From the NCBI RefSeq assembly GCF_040436405.1, contig NZ_AP031575.1, positions 1,368,501-1,432,500 on the forward strand: a DNA stretch of 64,000 bases, read 5' to 3'. The DNA comes from Marinomonas sp. THO17. Its GTDB lineage: Bacteria; Pseudomonadota; Gammaproteobacteria; Pseudomonadales; Marinomonadaceae. Under the pieces are notes generated by a model. That model worked only from the letters and a program-made list of their open reading frames with translations, was not told where the DNA came from and searched no databases. Below are positions 47,859 through 58,463 of the stretch, piece by piece; within the stretch, counting starts at the first letter, position 1, and each line of letters opens with the position of its first letter. The position numbers and the translations under genes are program-made.

Positions 47859-48641
47859 TTAAAAGCGTTTTTTCTCCTGAAAAGTCGAACTTTCAATGAA
47901 TTTATTCCATTCATCATCTAACTCTTCTTCTTTTTCACTTTCCATACTTTTAATTAATTCTTCCTCAGCTTGTTGTAATTCCAAGTCTTGCTGAATTTCT
48001 TGTAGTAAATCCGTGTACTTTTGAATGATAGACTGAGCTTCAAGATCATCCTGTATAGGATTCAATTGATTTATAGCTTCTTTATAAAGGTCCATTGCAC
48101 TTTCCATTTGACCACTCAGGAAAGCCCTTCTGGCTAGATAAGCATGATAATCGGCGTTTACTTTGTAATGATAAAAATCCATTAACTTACGATATCTATG
48201 CACCACATCCGAGTTAATAATTTTATCTTTCTGAGACTGAACGAGAAAAGATTTGAAGGATTCAAACAAACGTTTAACTTCAATAATTTTAAGCTCATCG
48301 TTCATTGGTAAGGCACGACGTTTTTGCTTACTTTCTTGAAATTCCGACAACTCTTCCGCAAGATTATTGCGACGTCGTTTTAAACTGGCATCTGGCTGTA
48401 ATGAGATAAGTTGATCATATATCGCCAACATTCGGGTAAATAACCAAATGCGCATATCTTTGGGTTGATATTGTGGCGGCATTTCATCAAGATAGCGACG
48501 AACTTGTCGTAACTGGTTGTTTAGCGACGCTACTTTGCGTAACTTCTCTAGCCGTGCCTGCTCTTTTAATTGCAGCACGATAGCGAAAGTAATAAAACCG
48601 CCAATTACTAACAACAGCACGGTAATGGTAACTGTACTCAT
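47859..48641 (-). CDS. Uncharacterised membrane-anchored helical protein
   Basis: 260 residues. One N-terminal membrane helix (TVTITVLLLVIGGFITFAIV) and a cytoplasmic, highly charged, almost wholly helical remainder with coiled-coil stretches (EQARLEKLRKVASLNNQLRQ; DLLQEIQQDLELQQAEEELI) and an acidic end. The residues ~170-230 look like a TPR-type pair (AFLSGQMESAMDLYKEAINQ). Not recognised as a known family. It lies 78 bases downstream of a gene of the same architecture (48719-49399), both upstream-facing pit. Confidence 0.7.
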   Translation of the reverse strand: MSTVTITVLLLVIGGFITFAIVLQLKEQARLEKLRKVASLNNQLRQVRRYLDEMPPQYQPKDMRIWLFTRMLAIYDQLISLQPDASLKRRRNNLAEELSEFQESKQKRRALPMNDELKIIEVKRLFESFKSFLVQSQKDKIINSDVVHRYRKLMDFYHYKVNADYHAYLARRAFLSGQMESAMDLYKEAINQLNPIQDDLEAQSIIQKYTDLLQEIQQDLELQQAEEELIKSMESEKEEELDDEWNKFIESSTFQEKKRF

Positions 48642-48718
48642 ATTAAACGTCGTTTGTTAAGTTAAATTTACATCAACCCTGACTAAATAATAGACGCAGG
48701 TTAACCAATTAAGTAATT

Positions 48719-49399
48719 CTAATCGCTATTTTCACTCTTTGTTTTAACAAGTAACTCTTCTTCGACGTCCAATATCATGTTTTGTAATCGTGATGACTCT
48801 TTGCGAGCCAAATCTATGGTACTGTGCTTATCCATTACTGCCAGCGCCAAACGATATTTTTCTATTGCACGACTACGTCTTTCATGTTCCAAATCTTGTT
48901 TGGCTTGAAAGACCAGTAAATCGCGATAAGCCAGTGAATGCGTGAAACGCATCAAACCTATGTGATGTCTAATCATCACCCTACTTGTGTAATTCAGTTC
49001 CAATAAATTACGTAATTCTTTGAGAATATATTGCAACGCACCTTGCGTTTGATCAAATTCGACTTGGCTGCTTACTCTGCGTTTTTCAGCAACGTATTTA
49101 CTGGATGAAATTTCTGCATACAAGCGCGTTAAATTGTATTGCTGATAAGTAAACTCCGTATGCATACCAGCTTGTTTTAACCGCTGAATCACAGACAATA
49201 AATATTCAATTAAAAAGAGTTTAGTTTCTCTTAAAAAATATCGCTCCGTTAACATACTAAAAGCATGTAACAGCTTTTCTCCGCGATTGGATAATCGCTC
49301 CAGTATGCGTCTCTTGAGTTCATTTTGCTTGTGTTTCCATTGAACAAAAAGAACCACGCTACACAAGGCGATCATGCTAAGAATGAGAGTCAATATCAA
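48719..49399 (-). CDS. Uncharacterised membrane-anchored helical protein
   Basis: 226 residues. N-terminal helix (LTLILSMIALCSVVLFVQWK) and then a charged helical domain (RILERLSNRGEKLLHAFSML; LRNLLELNYTSRVMIRHHIG), with DLEHERRSRAIEKYRLALAV resembling a TPR helix pair as in its neighbour. The start is TTG with AGGGA eight bases before it; an ATG eight codons further in is the alternative. No family recognised. The two similar genes probably form an operon. Confidence 0.65.
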   Translation of the reverse strand: MILTLILSMIALCSVVLFVQWKHKQNELKRRILERLSNRGEKLLHAFSMLTERYFLRETKLFLIEYLLSVIQRLKQAGMHTEFTYQQYNLTRLYAEISSSKYVAEKRRVSSQVEFDQTQGALQYILKELRNLLELNYTSRVMIRHHIGLMRFTHSLAYRDLLVFQAKQDLEHERRSRAIEKYRLALAVMDKHSTIDLARKESSRLQNMILDVEEELLVKTKSENSD

Positions 49400-49498
49400 C
49401 AGACTTTTCCCTTATTAAACACTTCCTAATAAGATTCAAAGAACCAATGCATTTAAAATCTTGTTGTTTATATACCACAGATGCGGTTATTAAAACAG

Positions 49499-49522
49499 AA
49501 AAAGACCAAATGATTGGTCTTT
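49499..49522 (-). terminator. Terminator downstream of pit
   Basis: AAAGACCAA-ATGA-TTGGTCTTT, read on the minus strand followed by TTTT. It lies 125 bp after the pit stop. Confidence 0.7.
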
Positions 49523-49647
49523 CACGGCTTGTTAAAACAAGCTTTTAACGACTGCGTTGAATCCCTTTTTAGGAGGGTTCTACTCCAATCCTGTGCCTTC
49601 TCAAAATCATTCAAGCCATTCAAGAAGGCACGGATAAGGTTTTTACC

Positions 49648-51228
49648 TTATGAAGCGTGTGTGACAGAGAAACCCAACAACATATAAAATATCAAGCCCG
49701 CTAAAATCGCTGATGCAGGTACTGTAATGACCCAGGCAGCGGCGATTTTAAGCAAGGCAGAACGTTTAACAAGCTCTTTTTTGGTCGCTTTCTTCAAACC
49801 TTTACGCTCAGCAGAAGAAATTGGAGACGCCAATTTAGAAGCTTTTAGCTCCCGTAAAATGGCACGCTTTTCAGTAACATCAGCAGCATTAAAGCGTTCT
49901 ACAAAAGCTTGTGTTTGTTCTGCATCATGACCAGCTTCTTCCGAATGTGCAGTTATGGCCGCAAGTTTTTTATTATAAGACAGTTTTAAGTACTCACGCA
50001 AAAAACCCACTCCAAAAATACCACCTACTGCAATGTGCGTAGAACTCACGGGCAAACCAAGCTGCGAAGCAATAATGACGGTAATAGCTGCAGCCATTGC
50101 CACACAAAAGGCACGCATTTTATCCAACTCGGTAATTTCAGAGCCTACTGTCCGAATCAATTTAGGTCCAAACAATGCCAAACCAACTGCAATACCAACG
50201 CCACCAATCAACATAACCCATAAAGGGATGGCCGCTTTACCAGAAACCGCACCAGAAATAAGCGCATCGTTGATTGCTGCTAAAGGCCCAATTGCATTTG
50301 CAACATCGTTAGCACCATGAGCAAAACTGAGCAACGCAGCAGAAACAATCAAAGGAATTGTAAATAAGCTGTTTACCGCATCTTTATCGTTTTTTAGGCT
50401 TGATGCCGCTTTGTCAACCATTGGGCGAACCAAGAAATAGACGGTTAGAGCAATGGCAAATCCAATTAAACCCGCCGCAACGATATCCAGTTTCCAGATC
50501 TTTTTCAGGCCTTTCAGAATCAAGTAGGTCGAGAAAGCCCAAACCATGATACCCACCAACAATGGCACGGTTTTCCTAGCCGCTTCGATCATGTCGCTTT
50601 TATAAGTCACAGCTCGCTTGATGTAGATAAGAAAGGTCGCAGCGATCACCCCACCCAAAACAGGAGAAATAACCCAGCTGGCAACAATAGCAGTCATTTT
50701 GTCCCAGTTAGCAATATCCCAACCACCTGCAGCAATGCCAGCACCAAGTACACCCCCTACAATAGAGTGAGTAGTGGAAACTGGTGCACCTAAGTAGGTT
50801 GCCAAGTTCAACCAAATAGCACCCGCCAAAAGCGCGGCCATCATCACCCAGATGAAAGTTTCTGCATCGGCAATGGCATTTGGATTAATGATGCCTTTCT
50901 TAATGGTGCCCACAACGGTGCCACCAGCAATCAATGCACCTGCGGCTTCAAATATGGCGGCGATCAAAATAGCGCCTGTCATTGACAAGGCTTTAGACCC
51001 TACCGCAGGGCCTACATTGTTGGCTACGTCATTGGCACCGATATTCACTGCCATATAGGCACCAATTGCCGCAGCAATTGCCAGAATAGATAAGTTAGAT
51101 GCTGCCATACCATTCGCAGAAGCGTAAAAACCGCAACCGAGAATGAAAGCTAAAGCAATTAACACGCGAATAAAATCATTACCAACTAACGAATTGGATT
51201 CTTTCTTGGAATTGTATGTCAGATCCAT
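49648..51228 (-). CDS. pit: Low-affinity inorganic phosphate transporter, Pit family
   Basis: 526 residues. Both PiT repeats carry the signature GANDVAN: NIGANDVANNVGPAVGSKAL and HGANDVANAIGPLAAIND. Twelve or so helices with a basic central loop and a long cytoplasmic segment near residues 430-490. Takes up metal-phosphate with protons or sodium. No PhoU-like gene of the Pit partner type is adjacent. Confidence 0.94.
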   Translation of the reverse strand: MDLTYNSKKESNSLVGNDFIRVLIALAFILGCGFYASANGMAASNLSILAIAAAIGAYMAVNIGANDVANNVGPAVGSKALSMTGAILIAAIFEAAGALIAGGTVVGTIKKGIINPNAIADAETFIWVMMAALLAGAIWLNLATYLGAPVSTTHSIVGGVLGAGIAAGGWDIANWDKMTAIVASWVISPVLGGVIAATFLIYIKRAVTYKSDMIEAARKTVPLLVGIMVWAFSTYLILKGLKKIWKLDIVAAGLIGFAIALTVYFLVRPMVDKAASSLKNDKDAVNSLFTIPLIVSAALLSFAHGANDVANAIGPLAAINDALISGAVSGKAAIPLWVMLIGGVGIAVGLALFGPKLIRTVGSEITELDKMRAFCVAMAAAITVIIASQLGLPVSSTHIAVGGIFGVGFLREYLKLSYNKKLAAITAHSEEAGHDAEQTQAFVERFNAADVTEKRAILRELKASKLASPISSAERKGLKKATKKELVKRSALLKIAAAWVITVPASAILAGLIFYMLLGFSVTHAS

Positions 51229-51406
51229 AAGGCTCTACTTCGTAAAATTAATCTCTACCAAATTTTTAGGGTCATTTGGTGCTAAATCATTTCGTCACAT
51301 TTCTGTAAGATTTAAAATGCGGCGCCATTCTACACTGGGGCTTTTTAGATAAAAACCCTCTCTGTTAGAGAAAGTGTTATAGATAGTGGCTGCTAAAATG
51401 ATCCGA

Positions 51407-51432
51407 AAAAAAAAGCGCCTCAAAAGGCGCTT
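51407..51432 (-). terminator. Terminator after serine dehydratase gene
   Basis: AAGCGCCT-CAAA-AGGCGCTT; on the minus strand followed by TTTTTTTTT. Confidence 0.92.
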
Positions 51433-51498
51433 AAAATCAATATACTAGAGATATATGACATTTTTGTTACATGCCATATTTTTGCAATAAAAATGTCA

Positions 51499-52881
51499 TC
51501 AACACTCAATGACATTGACAGCCAAACCACCACGAGACGTCTCTTTGTATTTGTCATTCATATCACGTCCAGTATCCCGCATAGTACGGATTACTTTATC
51601 CAAGGAAACATAATGGGAACCATCTCCACGCAAAGCCATGGTGGCGGAATTGATGGCCTTCATTGACGCCATAGCATTTCGTTCAATACAAGGTACCTGA
51701 ACCAAACCACCAATCGGATCGCAAGTTAATCCTAAATTATGTTCCATACCAATTTCCGCTGCATTCTCTATTTGTTCTGGTGTTCCACCTGTTGCCGCCG
51801 CCAAACCCGCTGCCGCCATAGCGCAAGCCGAGCCCACTTCACCTTGACAGCCTACTTCGGCACCTGAGATAGAAGCGTTTTCTTTGAACAACAAACCAAT
51901 CGCAGCAGCCGTTAACATAAAGTCAATGACACCTTCTTCATTGGAACGCGGACAAAATTCCCAGTAGTAATGCAACACAGCAGGAATAATGCCAGCAGCA
52001 CCATTGGTGGGCGCTGTTACCACACGACCACCGGCAGCATTTTCTTCATTCACTGCCAAGGCATAAAGGTTTACCCAATCCATAGCACCAAGAGAAGGCG
52101 TAATCATGTCCATACGCGTTTTATTCAGTAAATCACGATGTAAACTGGCAGCTCGACGCTTTACCTTAAGACCACCTGGTAAAATCCCCTCATTCTGAAT
52201 GCCCTGTTTAACGCATTCCTTCATTACTGACCAAATGTCTAAAATGCCCTGTCGAATATCCGTCTCACTACGCCAAACTTGTTCGTTGGCCATCATGATC
52301 TCAGCAATGCTTTTATCATGATCCCGACATAATTCAATCAGGGTATGAGCATCGTGAAAGTCATAAGGTAACTTAGTTGTGTCCTCCACTAACTGCACAT
52401 TACCTTGATCGTCTTCCTCAACAATAAAACCACCGCCAACGGAATAATAAGTCGCTTTTTGTAAGCTTTTCCCCGTTGCATCAAAAGCCTCTAACGTCAT
52501 GCCGTTAGCATGAAAGTCTAAACGATCAATACGGTGATAAATCACATCTTCATTCACCACCATGCTAATAGGATGCATTCCAAGTAAAGCCATTTTTTGT
52601 TCGGTTTCAATTCGCTCTACTCGTTCAGTAACACTATGTGTATCAATACTTTCGGGTAGTTCCCCAGCCAAGCCCATAAGTACAGCAACACCGGTACCAT
52701 GACCTTTTCCTGTGGCACCAAGAGAACCATATAAATCAATTCTTAAGCGCATCACACGTGACATAACAGTTTGCTTTTGCAGACGATGTGCAAATTCATT
52801 GGCCGCTACCATAGGTCCAACGGTATGTGAGCTAGAAGGACCTATGCCCACTTTAAAAAGGTCAAATAAACTGATTGCCAT
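51499..52881 (-). CDS. sdaA: L-serine dehydratase (iron-sulfur type)
   Basis: 460 residues from the ATG at 52879-52881. [20 protein letters not shown] opens the beta domain; cluster ligands C345 ([13 protein letters not shown]), C387 (LTCDPIGGL) and C398 (VPCIERNAM) align with those of E. coli SdaA. Converts serine to pyruvate and ammonia. Single-gene unit ending in a strong terminator. Confidence 0.96.
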   Translation of the reverse strand: MAISLFDLFKVGIGPSSSHTVGPMVAANEFAHRLQKQTVMSRVMRLRIDLYGSLGATGKGHGTGVAVLMGLAGELPESIDTHSVTERVERIETEQKMALLGMHPISMVVNEDVIYHRIDRLDFHANGMTLEAFDATGKSLQKATYYSVGGGFIVEEDDQGNVQLVEDTTKLPYDFHDAHTLIELCRDHDKSIAEIMMANEQVWRSETDIRQGILDIWSVMKECVKQGIQNEGILPGGLKVKRRAASLHRDLLNKTRMDMITPSLGAMDWVNLYALAVNEENAAGGRVVTAPTNGAAGIIPAVLHYYWEFCPRSNEEGVIDFMLTAAAIGLLFKENASISGAEVGCQGEVGSACAMAAAGLAAATGGTPEQIENAAEIGMEHNLGLTCDPIGGLVQVPCIERNAMASMKAINSATMALRGDGSHYVSLDKVIRTMRDTGRDMNDKYKETSRGGLAVNVIEC

Positions 52882-53017
52882 AGACAAGCCTTAAGGATGA
52901 CATTACTCAAAATTAACTAAGTTGAAAATTACCACTTATGAAATTAAGTTTCCAATAGGAAACAAGAAAATATTTCGATGAAAGGCAAGAAAGTGACGTG
53001 AACAGTCCTTTTGGTAT

Positions 53018-53050
53018 AAAAAAGCCAGAACCAGCAAAGCCGACTCTGGC
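53018..53050 (-). terminator. Terminator after aldehyde dehydrogenase gene
   Basis: GCCAGA (53024-53029) pairs with TCTGGC (53045-53050); minus-strand read ends in TTTTTT. Confidence 0.75.
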
Positions 53051-53087
53051 AAGATTGACCAAATCTGTGTCAGTTCGAATGAATCAG

Positions 53088-54605
53088 TTAGAAAAAGCCT
53101 AATGGGTTAATGTCATAACTGATCAGCATGTTTTTAGTTTGTTGGTAATGGGCTAAAGCCAATTTATGAGTTTCTCGTCCCACACCCGACTTTTTGTAGC
53201 CGCCAAACGCGGAATGAGCTGGATAATGATGATAACAGTTCATCCACACCCTTCCCGCTTCAAGACCACGTCCCATGCGATACGCTAGGTTGGTATCTCG
53301 TGTCCACACCCCTGCGCCTAAACCAAACTCACTGTCATTGGCGATGGCCAGTGCTTCAGCTTCATCCTTAAAGGTGGTCACACTGACCACTGGGCCAAAA
53401 ATCTCTTCTTGGAAAATGCGCATTTGATTCGAACCTTTGAACAAAGTAGGCTGCACATAGAAACCATTGTCTAAGCCATCTACCTGTTCAACATTTCCAC
53501 CAATTAACAACTCCGCACCTTCTTTTTGGCCAATATCAATGTAGTTAAGAATTTTATCAAACTGCTCTTTTGAAGCTTGAGCACCAACTTGGGTCTCTGT
53601 ATCCAAAGGATTGCCACGTTTAATGGTTTTGGTACGTTCCACTACCAACTTCATAAAATCATCGTAAATGGATTCATGAATCAAAGCGCGAGATGGACAA
53701 GTACAGACTTCCCCTTGGTTAAAGAAAGCCAACACCAAACCTTCGACGCATTTGCTGATGTACTCTTCTTCCTGTTGCATGACGTCGGCAAAATAAATAT
53801 TTGGCGACTTACCACCTAATTCAACCGTAGAAGGGATGATGTTTTCCGCGGCGCATTTGAGGATATGTGAGCCAACAGGAGTAGAACCTGTGAAAGCAAT
53901 TTTCGCGATACGCTTGCTGGTTGCCAAGGCTTCGCCCGCTTCTTTACCAAAGCCATTGACGATATTAAGCACACCAGGCGGCAATAAATCACCAATAATT
54001 TTCATTAGTTCCAAAATAGAAACCGGTGTTTGTTCTGCCGGTTTTAACACCACACAATTGCCTGCGGCCAAAGCTGGCCCCAGTTTCCAAGCAGCCATTA
54101 GAATTGGAAAGTTCCAAGGAATGATTTGTCCGACCACGCCAAGCGGTTCATGAAAATGATAAGCCACTGTATGTTCATCTAGCTCTGCAGTGCTGCCCTC
54201 TTGGGCTCGAAGGCAACCAGCAAAATAACGAAAATGATCAGCGGCAAGCGGAATATCCGCATTGATCGTCTCACGGACAGCCTTACCATTGTCCCAAGTT
54301 TCAGCCACCGCTAAGGCTTCTAAGTTAGCTTCAATACGATCGGCGATTTTCAGTAGAATATTAGAACGAGCAGTAACAGAGGTTTTTCCCCAGTCAACTC
54401 GTGCCGCGTGTGCCGCGTCCAATGCAAGGTCAATGTCTTCTGCACTGGAACGGGGAATGCGACAAAATACTTCACCGTCCACAGGGCTGGTTTTATCAAA
54501 GTATTGGCCTTTTACTGGTGCAACCCATTGTCCACCAATGTAATTACCGTACTCAGCTTGAAAACTAATTAGGCTACCTTCAGTACCAGGTTTGGCATAA
54601 ATCAT
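53088..54605 (-). CDS. NAD(P)-dependent acetaldehyde dehydrogenase (AldB/ExaC/AcoD type)
   Basis: 505 residues from the ATG at 54603-54605 (GGAG upstream); the longer frame from 54644 lacks a site. Catalytic E262 (VELGGK) and C301 ([11 protein letters not shown]), NAD fold [11 protein letters not shown], and the AcoD/ExaC ending [13 protein letters not shown]. Oxidises acetaldehyde and similar aldehydes from ethanol or acetoin breakdown. Divergent from an AraC regulator across 200 bp, which presumably activates it. Confidence 0.92.
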   Translation of the reverse strand: MIYAKPGTEGSLISFQAEYGNYIGGQWVAPVKGQYFDKTSPVDGEVFCRIPRSSAEDIDLALDAAHAARVDWGKTSVTARSNILLKIADRIEANLEALAVAETWDNGKAVRETINADIPLAADHFRYFAGCLRAQEGSTAELDEHTVAYHFHEPLGVVGQIIPWNFPILMAAWKLGPALAAGNCVVLKPAEQTPVSILELMKIIGDLLPPGVLNIVNGFGKEAGEALATSKRIAKIAFTGSTPVGSHILKCAAENIIPSTVELGGKSPNIYFADVMQQEEEYISKCVEGLVLAFFNQGEVCTCPSRALIHESIYDDFMKLVVERTKTIKRGNPLDTETQVGAQASKEQFDKILNYIDIGQKEGAELLIGGNVEQVDGLDNGFYVQPTLFKGSNQMRIFQEEIFGPVVSVTTFKDEAEALAIANDSEFGLGAGVWTRDTNLAYRMGRGLEAGRVWMNCYHHYPAHSAFGGYKKSGVGRETHKLALAHYQQTKNMLISYDINPLGFF

Positions 54606-54805
54606 ATTATTTCTCCGTTCGTTTGTTATTGTTTTAAGACCCACTTTAGGAAGAAAATAAGGGAAAAACTTGCCTCACAGTCCAAGATACTTATCCAACA
54701 ATCCAAATCTATTCACATTTTAACGATTGACCAAACACATGTCTCAAGCCATGATGAGTACACAAAATGCAACACGCCAACAATAATAAATCCAGAGGTG
54801 TGATT

Positions 54806-55723
54806 ATGAATGGTTCTAATTCTGCAAAAGTCAATCTGGCCGCCAAACGTACGCCAGTTCAATTGGTTGAAAACCGCGTCTGTTTTGCCGGACCACATTC
54901 CGAATTGAGTATTTATGATACCTATGAACAGGCCTACAAGGTCAGTCTCAAAGCCGATACCTTACTCTATTGTGGCATGATCACGGGCGCTAAGGTCATG
55001 CACACTCAAGACCACAACAGTGTACCTTTTTTGCCACATGAATCATTCATTCTTGCTCCGAACGAGGAGGTTCTTATTGATTTTCCTGAGGCTCAACTAA
55101 ACAAACCAACCACCTGTTTAACCATCGCCATTGAACAGGAAAAAATCGCTCAAATTTGTGATCGCATGAATGACATCATGCAGCAAAGTCTGCCTCAACA
55201 TCTACCCATTGATCCCAATCATCATTTGCACACCATACATACGCAAGCCACTCAACAAGTATTAGACAGGTTGGCCAGTAACTTTGTTCGTGATGATCCC
55301 GATCGAGATTTATTAGTGGATTTTGGTGTCAGTGAACTGATTACCCGCATCTTGCGTCATCATGGTCGTGAAACCTTATTGCAATTCGCACAAAGTAGCC
55401 CAGATGCCAATGGCATTACTCAAGTTATCTATTGGATTGAACAACACCTTGCACAACCTTTAGACACCCTAAAGTTGGCCAAAATGGCTTGTATGAGCCG
55501 CAGTCGCTTTTATCAGAGTTTTAAACAACAGCTTGGTTGTACGCCATTAGAATACCAACACCAAAGACGCATGAGTCGCGCTTATCAACTGCTACAGAAA
55601 AATCATTCAGTAACACAAGTAAGTTACGACTTAGGTTATCAAAGCTTAAGTCATTTCAGTCGACGCTTTCATCAGCATTTTGGCCTGTCACCACGACAAG
55701 TGGCGCAAGCCAAACTTAATTAA
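54806..55723 (+). CDS. AraC-family regulator, probably of the aldehyde dehydrogenase
   Basis: 305 residues from the ATG at 54806 (AGAGG upstream). N-terminal cupin-like sensing region (ADTLLYCGMITGAKVMH, ILAPNEEVLIDFPEA) and a C-terminal double helix-turn-helix: LKLAKMACMSRSRFYQSFKQ and the conserved HSVTQVSYDLGYQSLSHFSR. Placed head-to-head with the aldehyde dehydrogenase gene, the arrangement seen for ExaC/AcoD-type genes and their activators. Confidence 0.9.
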   Translation: MNGSNSAKVNLAAKRTPVQLVENRVCFAGPHSELSIYDTYEQAYKVSLKADTLLYCGMITGAKVMHTQDHNSVPFLPHESFILAPNEEVLIDFPEAQLNKPTTCLTIAIEQEKIAQICDRMNDIMQQSLPQHLPIDPNHHLHTIHTQATQQVLDRLASNFVRDDPDRDLLVDFGVSELITRILRHHGRETLLQFAQSSPDANGITQVIYWIEQHLAQPLDTLKLAKMACMSRSRFYQSFKQQLGCTPLEYQHQRRMSRAYQLLQKNHSVTQVSYDLGYQSLSHFSRRFHQHFGLSPRQVAQAKLN

Positions 55724-55738
55724 ACGAAACCACTCAGG

Positions 55739-56959
55739 TTAGTCGAATGCGGCACCGAATTTGGCTCGACAGTAGACAAAAACACAACACATCCCTACTA
55801 AGCTAAGGATCAGCGCCAAAAAAGGAACAGCTTGTCCAAGCTGATAAAAAGACGCCATGATAACTGGCCCTAAAGCGGCGCCCAATCCCTGCATTGACGC
55901 ATTCATACTGGCCAAGCGGCTCTGCTGATCATCTTTTACCAGCAAGGTTTGTGCTGTGATAATACCAGGGAAAAGAAAACCAAAACCTGCGCCAAACAAT
56001 GCCATAGCAACAAATACGCCGAATAAAGATTGCCAGAACAAAAAGACGCAGTGAGCAAATATTCCTACGGACACCCCAGCAAAAATTAAGGTGACCACCC
56101 CCAACTTAAAACGCGGAACCAATATTAGTTGTACCAAAATACTAAAACACGACATGGTCATCATCGCAGCCCCAAGTTGATGAGTCGTCTGCACCACATC
56201 CAAGTGAAACCTATCTTGGATCAAAAAACCCATGATCTGTTGTATGCCAGTCACCGACAATAGCGCCAAAGTAGACATACACAAAAATGGCATAACAGGT
56301 TGAGTTAGCCAGTTAATACGAGCAGGCTTTTCCAATTGACGAACATGTTTACCGTCTTTCGTATACAAGGCGACGAGCAAGGAAGCACATCCAGCCAATA
56401 TACCAATAATATAAAAAGGCACGGTCAATCCTAGATTACTTAGCAAGGCGGCGAAAGCTGGCCCTAGTATCATCCCCATACTAAATGACGCTCCTATCAA
56501 AGCAATGGTAGCGCTGCGTTGCTTTATGTCCGTATGGGCTATCAAATAAGTTTGAATAGAGGGCAAAATACCAGCAATCCCCATTGAAAAGATAATGCGT
56601 AAACTGAATACCATCAAATAGGTTTGCTGCGCAGTAAAATGCCCTTGCAGAGCATTTTGCAAAACAAACCCAGTAGCACTTATCGTCAACGCATAACTGC
56701 TCATACCAATGATAACAGCACGAACACGGCCAATCCGATTGATGATTCCCCCCCAAAAAAACGATGCAACTACAAATGTCGCCGCACCTGCGGTGATAAG
56801 TGTACTGATTCGCACATCCGACAAACCAATTTCACGACCAATCGGCGGCAAAGAGGTGAATACAAAGGATTGTCCTATTCCAGCAATGGTCAGACAAATT
56901 AATAATAGCCATCGGGAAGTCGCTACATATGGAGAAGAATACGTTTCTGAGTGATTCAC
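55739..56959 (-). CDS. MFS transporter
   Basis: 406 residues, twelve helices. GTG start with AAGGA seven bases before. Loop 2-3 motif GGIINRIGRVRAVIIGMSSY fits the MFS G-x3-(D/N)-RxGRR/K rule; the second half repeats it weakly. It resembles multidrug/small-molecule exporters (DHA-type), but the substrate cannot be told. Convergent with the AraC gene. Confidence 0.85.
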   Translation of the reverse strand: MNHSETYSSPYVATSRWLLLICLTIAGIGQSFVFTSLPPIGREIGLSDVRISTLITAGAATFVVASFFWGGIINRIGRVRAVIIGMSSYALTISATGFVLQNALQGHFTAQQTYLMVFSLRIIFSMGIAGILPSIQTYLIAHTDIKQRSATIALIGASFSMGMILGPAFAALLSNLGLTVPFYIIGILAGCASLLVALYTKDGKHVRQLEKPARINWLTQPVMPFLCMSTLALLSVTGIQQIMGFLIQDRFHLDVVQTTHQLGAAMMTMSCFSILVQLILVPRFKLGVVTLIFAGVSVGIFAHCVFLFWQSLFGVFVAMALFGAGFGFLFPGIITAQTLLVKDDQQSRLASMNASMQGLGAALGPVIMASFYQLGQAVPFLALILSLVGMCCVFVYCRAKFGAAFD

Positions 56960-57201
56960 AGTATGTCCTTTTTTCCTTTTTTATACCAAGCTAAAGTCAC
57001 TTGGATGACACAGGCTTGCTATCCGAGCAAACAATGAAATTACCGTGGTACATTATTACTTAATCTGATCAAATCGACCCTATGTTAAGAGCTTACCAAT
57101 CAAAATTCACAATTTTTAAACTTTTCAATTCGTTCAACAAGACACATCTTGTTTACAAAGCAGGCTAGAATAGCGACACAACAGCTAACAGAGATAAAAC
57201 C

Positions 57202-58437
57202 TTGAATTCTGACTTACCCGAACTGTTTCATAATAAAAACTTTCGTCATTACTGGATTGGACAAATTGCCTCATCATTTGCATTTCAAATGCTTAGCGTA
57301 GGCATTGGTTGGCAAATTTACGACCTTACGGACAGCCCTCTCGCGCTGGGGTTAGTTGGCTTATATCAATTTTTGCCACAGCTTTTACTTACTTTAGTGG
57401 TCGGGCACGTGGCAGACCGCTATAACCGTAGATTGATTTGCATATGTACACGCTTAACCATGGCTTTTACTGTCGGCATCATGGCTTATGGCAACCTAAC
57501 CAATAGCATTTCAGCCAATATGATTTATGTTTGTGCAATATTATTGGGGACAGCAAGGGCATTTGAATTACCAGCCAATCAGGCCATTTTACCTAACTTA
57601 GTGCCCAGTGAACTACTCTCTCGAGCCGTCAGTGCCATCGCTTCAGCTCGAGAAATCTCGGTTATTGCTGGCCCGGCATTAGGTGGCGTAATTTATTTAC
57701 TCGGGCCAACCACCTTGTTTGCCACCAGCATGAGCTGTTTCTTATTGTCTTGCACCATTCTATTATTCTTGCAATATAACTTTGTGGTTAAGCACAAAGC
57801 CCCTATCAATCTGGAGCACTTACTAGGCGGACTGCGTTTTATTAAAGGCAATAAAGTTATTTTGGGATCAGTGTCGTTGGACATGTTTGCCGTATTGTTA
57901 GGCGGAGCAACCGCACTCTTACCCATAGTCGCCAAAGATATTCTCCATACGGGCCCTTGGGGCTTAGGCTTATTACGTTGCTCGCCTGCTGTTGGGGCTT
58001 TGCTTATGTCTATTTATTTAGCACGACGGCCACTGCAACACAGTGTCGGCAAAATCATGTTTGCTGCCGTCGCGGTATTTGGCGTGGCAACCATTTTATT
58101 TGGTTTATCCAGTCATCTTATTTTTTCTATGTTGGCATTAGTACTACTAGGCGCATCAGATATGATCAGCGTGGTCATTCGTTCAACTCTGGTACAATTG
58201 GAAACACCAGATGAAATGCGTGGTCGAGTCAGTGCCGCCAACTCCATATTCATCGGCAGCTCAAACCAACTAGGGGAATTTGAATCTGGTGTTACAGCCG
58301 CTTGGTTTGGCGTGGTTCCAGCTATCATCATAGGCGGGGTTGGAACCTTAGCGGTCGTCGGCATTTGGATGTGCTTATTCCCTGCTTTGTTACAGAGAAA
58401 TCAATTAGAAAACGACCCTGAAAGCAAAACCAATTAG
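57202..58437 (+). CDS. MFS transporter, EntS-like
   Basis: 411 residues. The opening FHNKNFRHYWIGQIASSFAF and GHVADRYNRRLICICTRLT with SAIASAREISVIAGPALGGV are the MFS_3/EntS branch, several of which export siderophores or drugs. TTG start preceded by AGAGA. Substrate unknown; no siderophore genes are nearby. Confidence 0.85.
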   Translation: MNSDLPELFHNKNFRHYWIGQIASSFAFQMLSVGIGWQIYDLTDSPLALGLVGLYQFLPQLLLTLVVGHVADRYNRRLICICTRLTMAFTVGIMAYGNLTNSISANMIYVCAILLGTARAFELPANQAILPNLVPSELLSRAVSAIASAREISVIAGPALGGVIYLLGPTTLFATSMSCFLLSCTILLFLQYNFVVKHKAPINLEHLLGGLRFIKGNKVILGSVSLDMFAVLLGGATALLPIVAKDILHTGPWGLGLLRCSPAVGALLMSIYLARRPLQHSVGKIMFAAVAVFGVATILFGLSSHLIFSMLALVLLGASDMISVVIRSTLVQLETPDEMRGRVSAANSIFIGSSNQLGEFESGVTAAWFGVVPAIIIGGVGTLAVVGIWMCLFPALLQRNQLENDPESKTN

Positions 58438-58463
58438 ACTCTCAGTCTGTGTTACTTTGCTGT

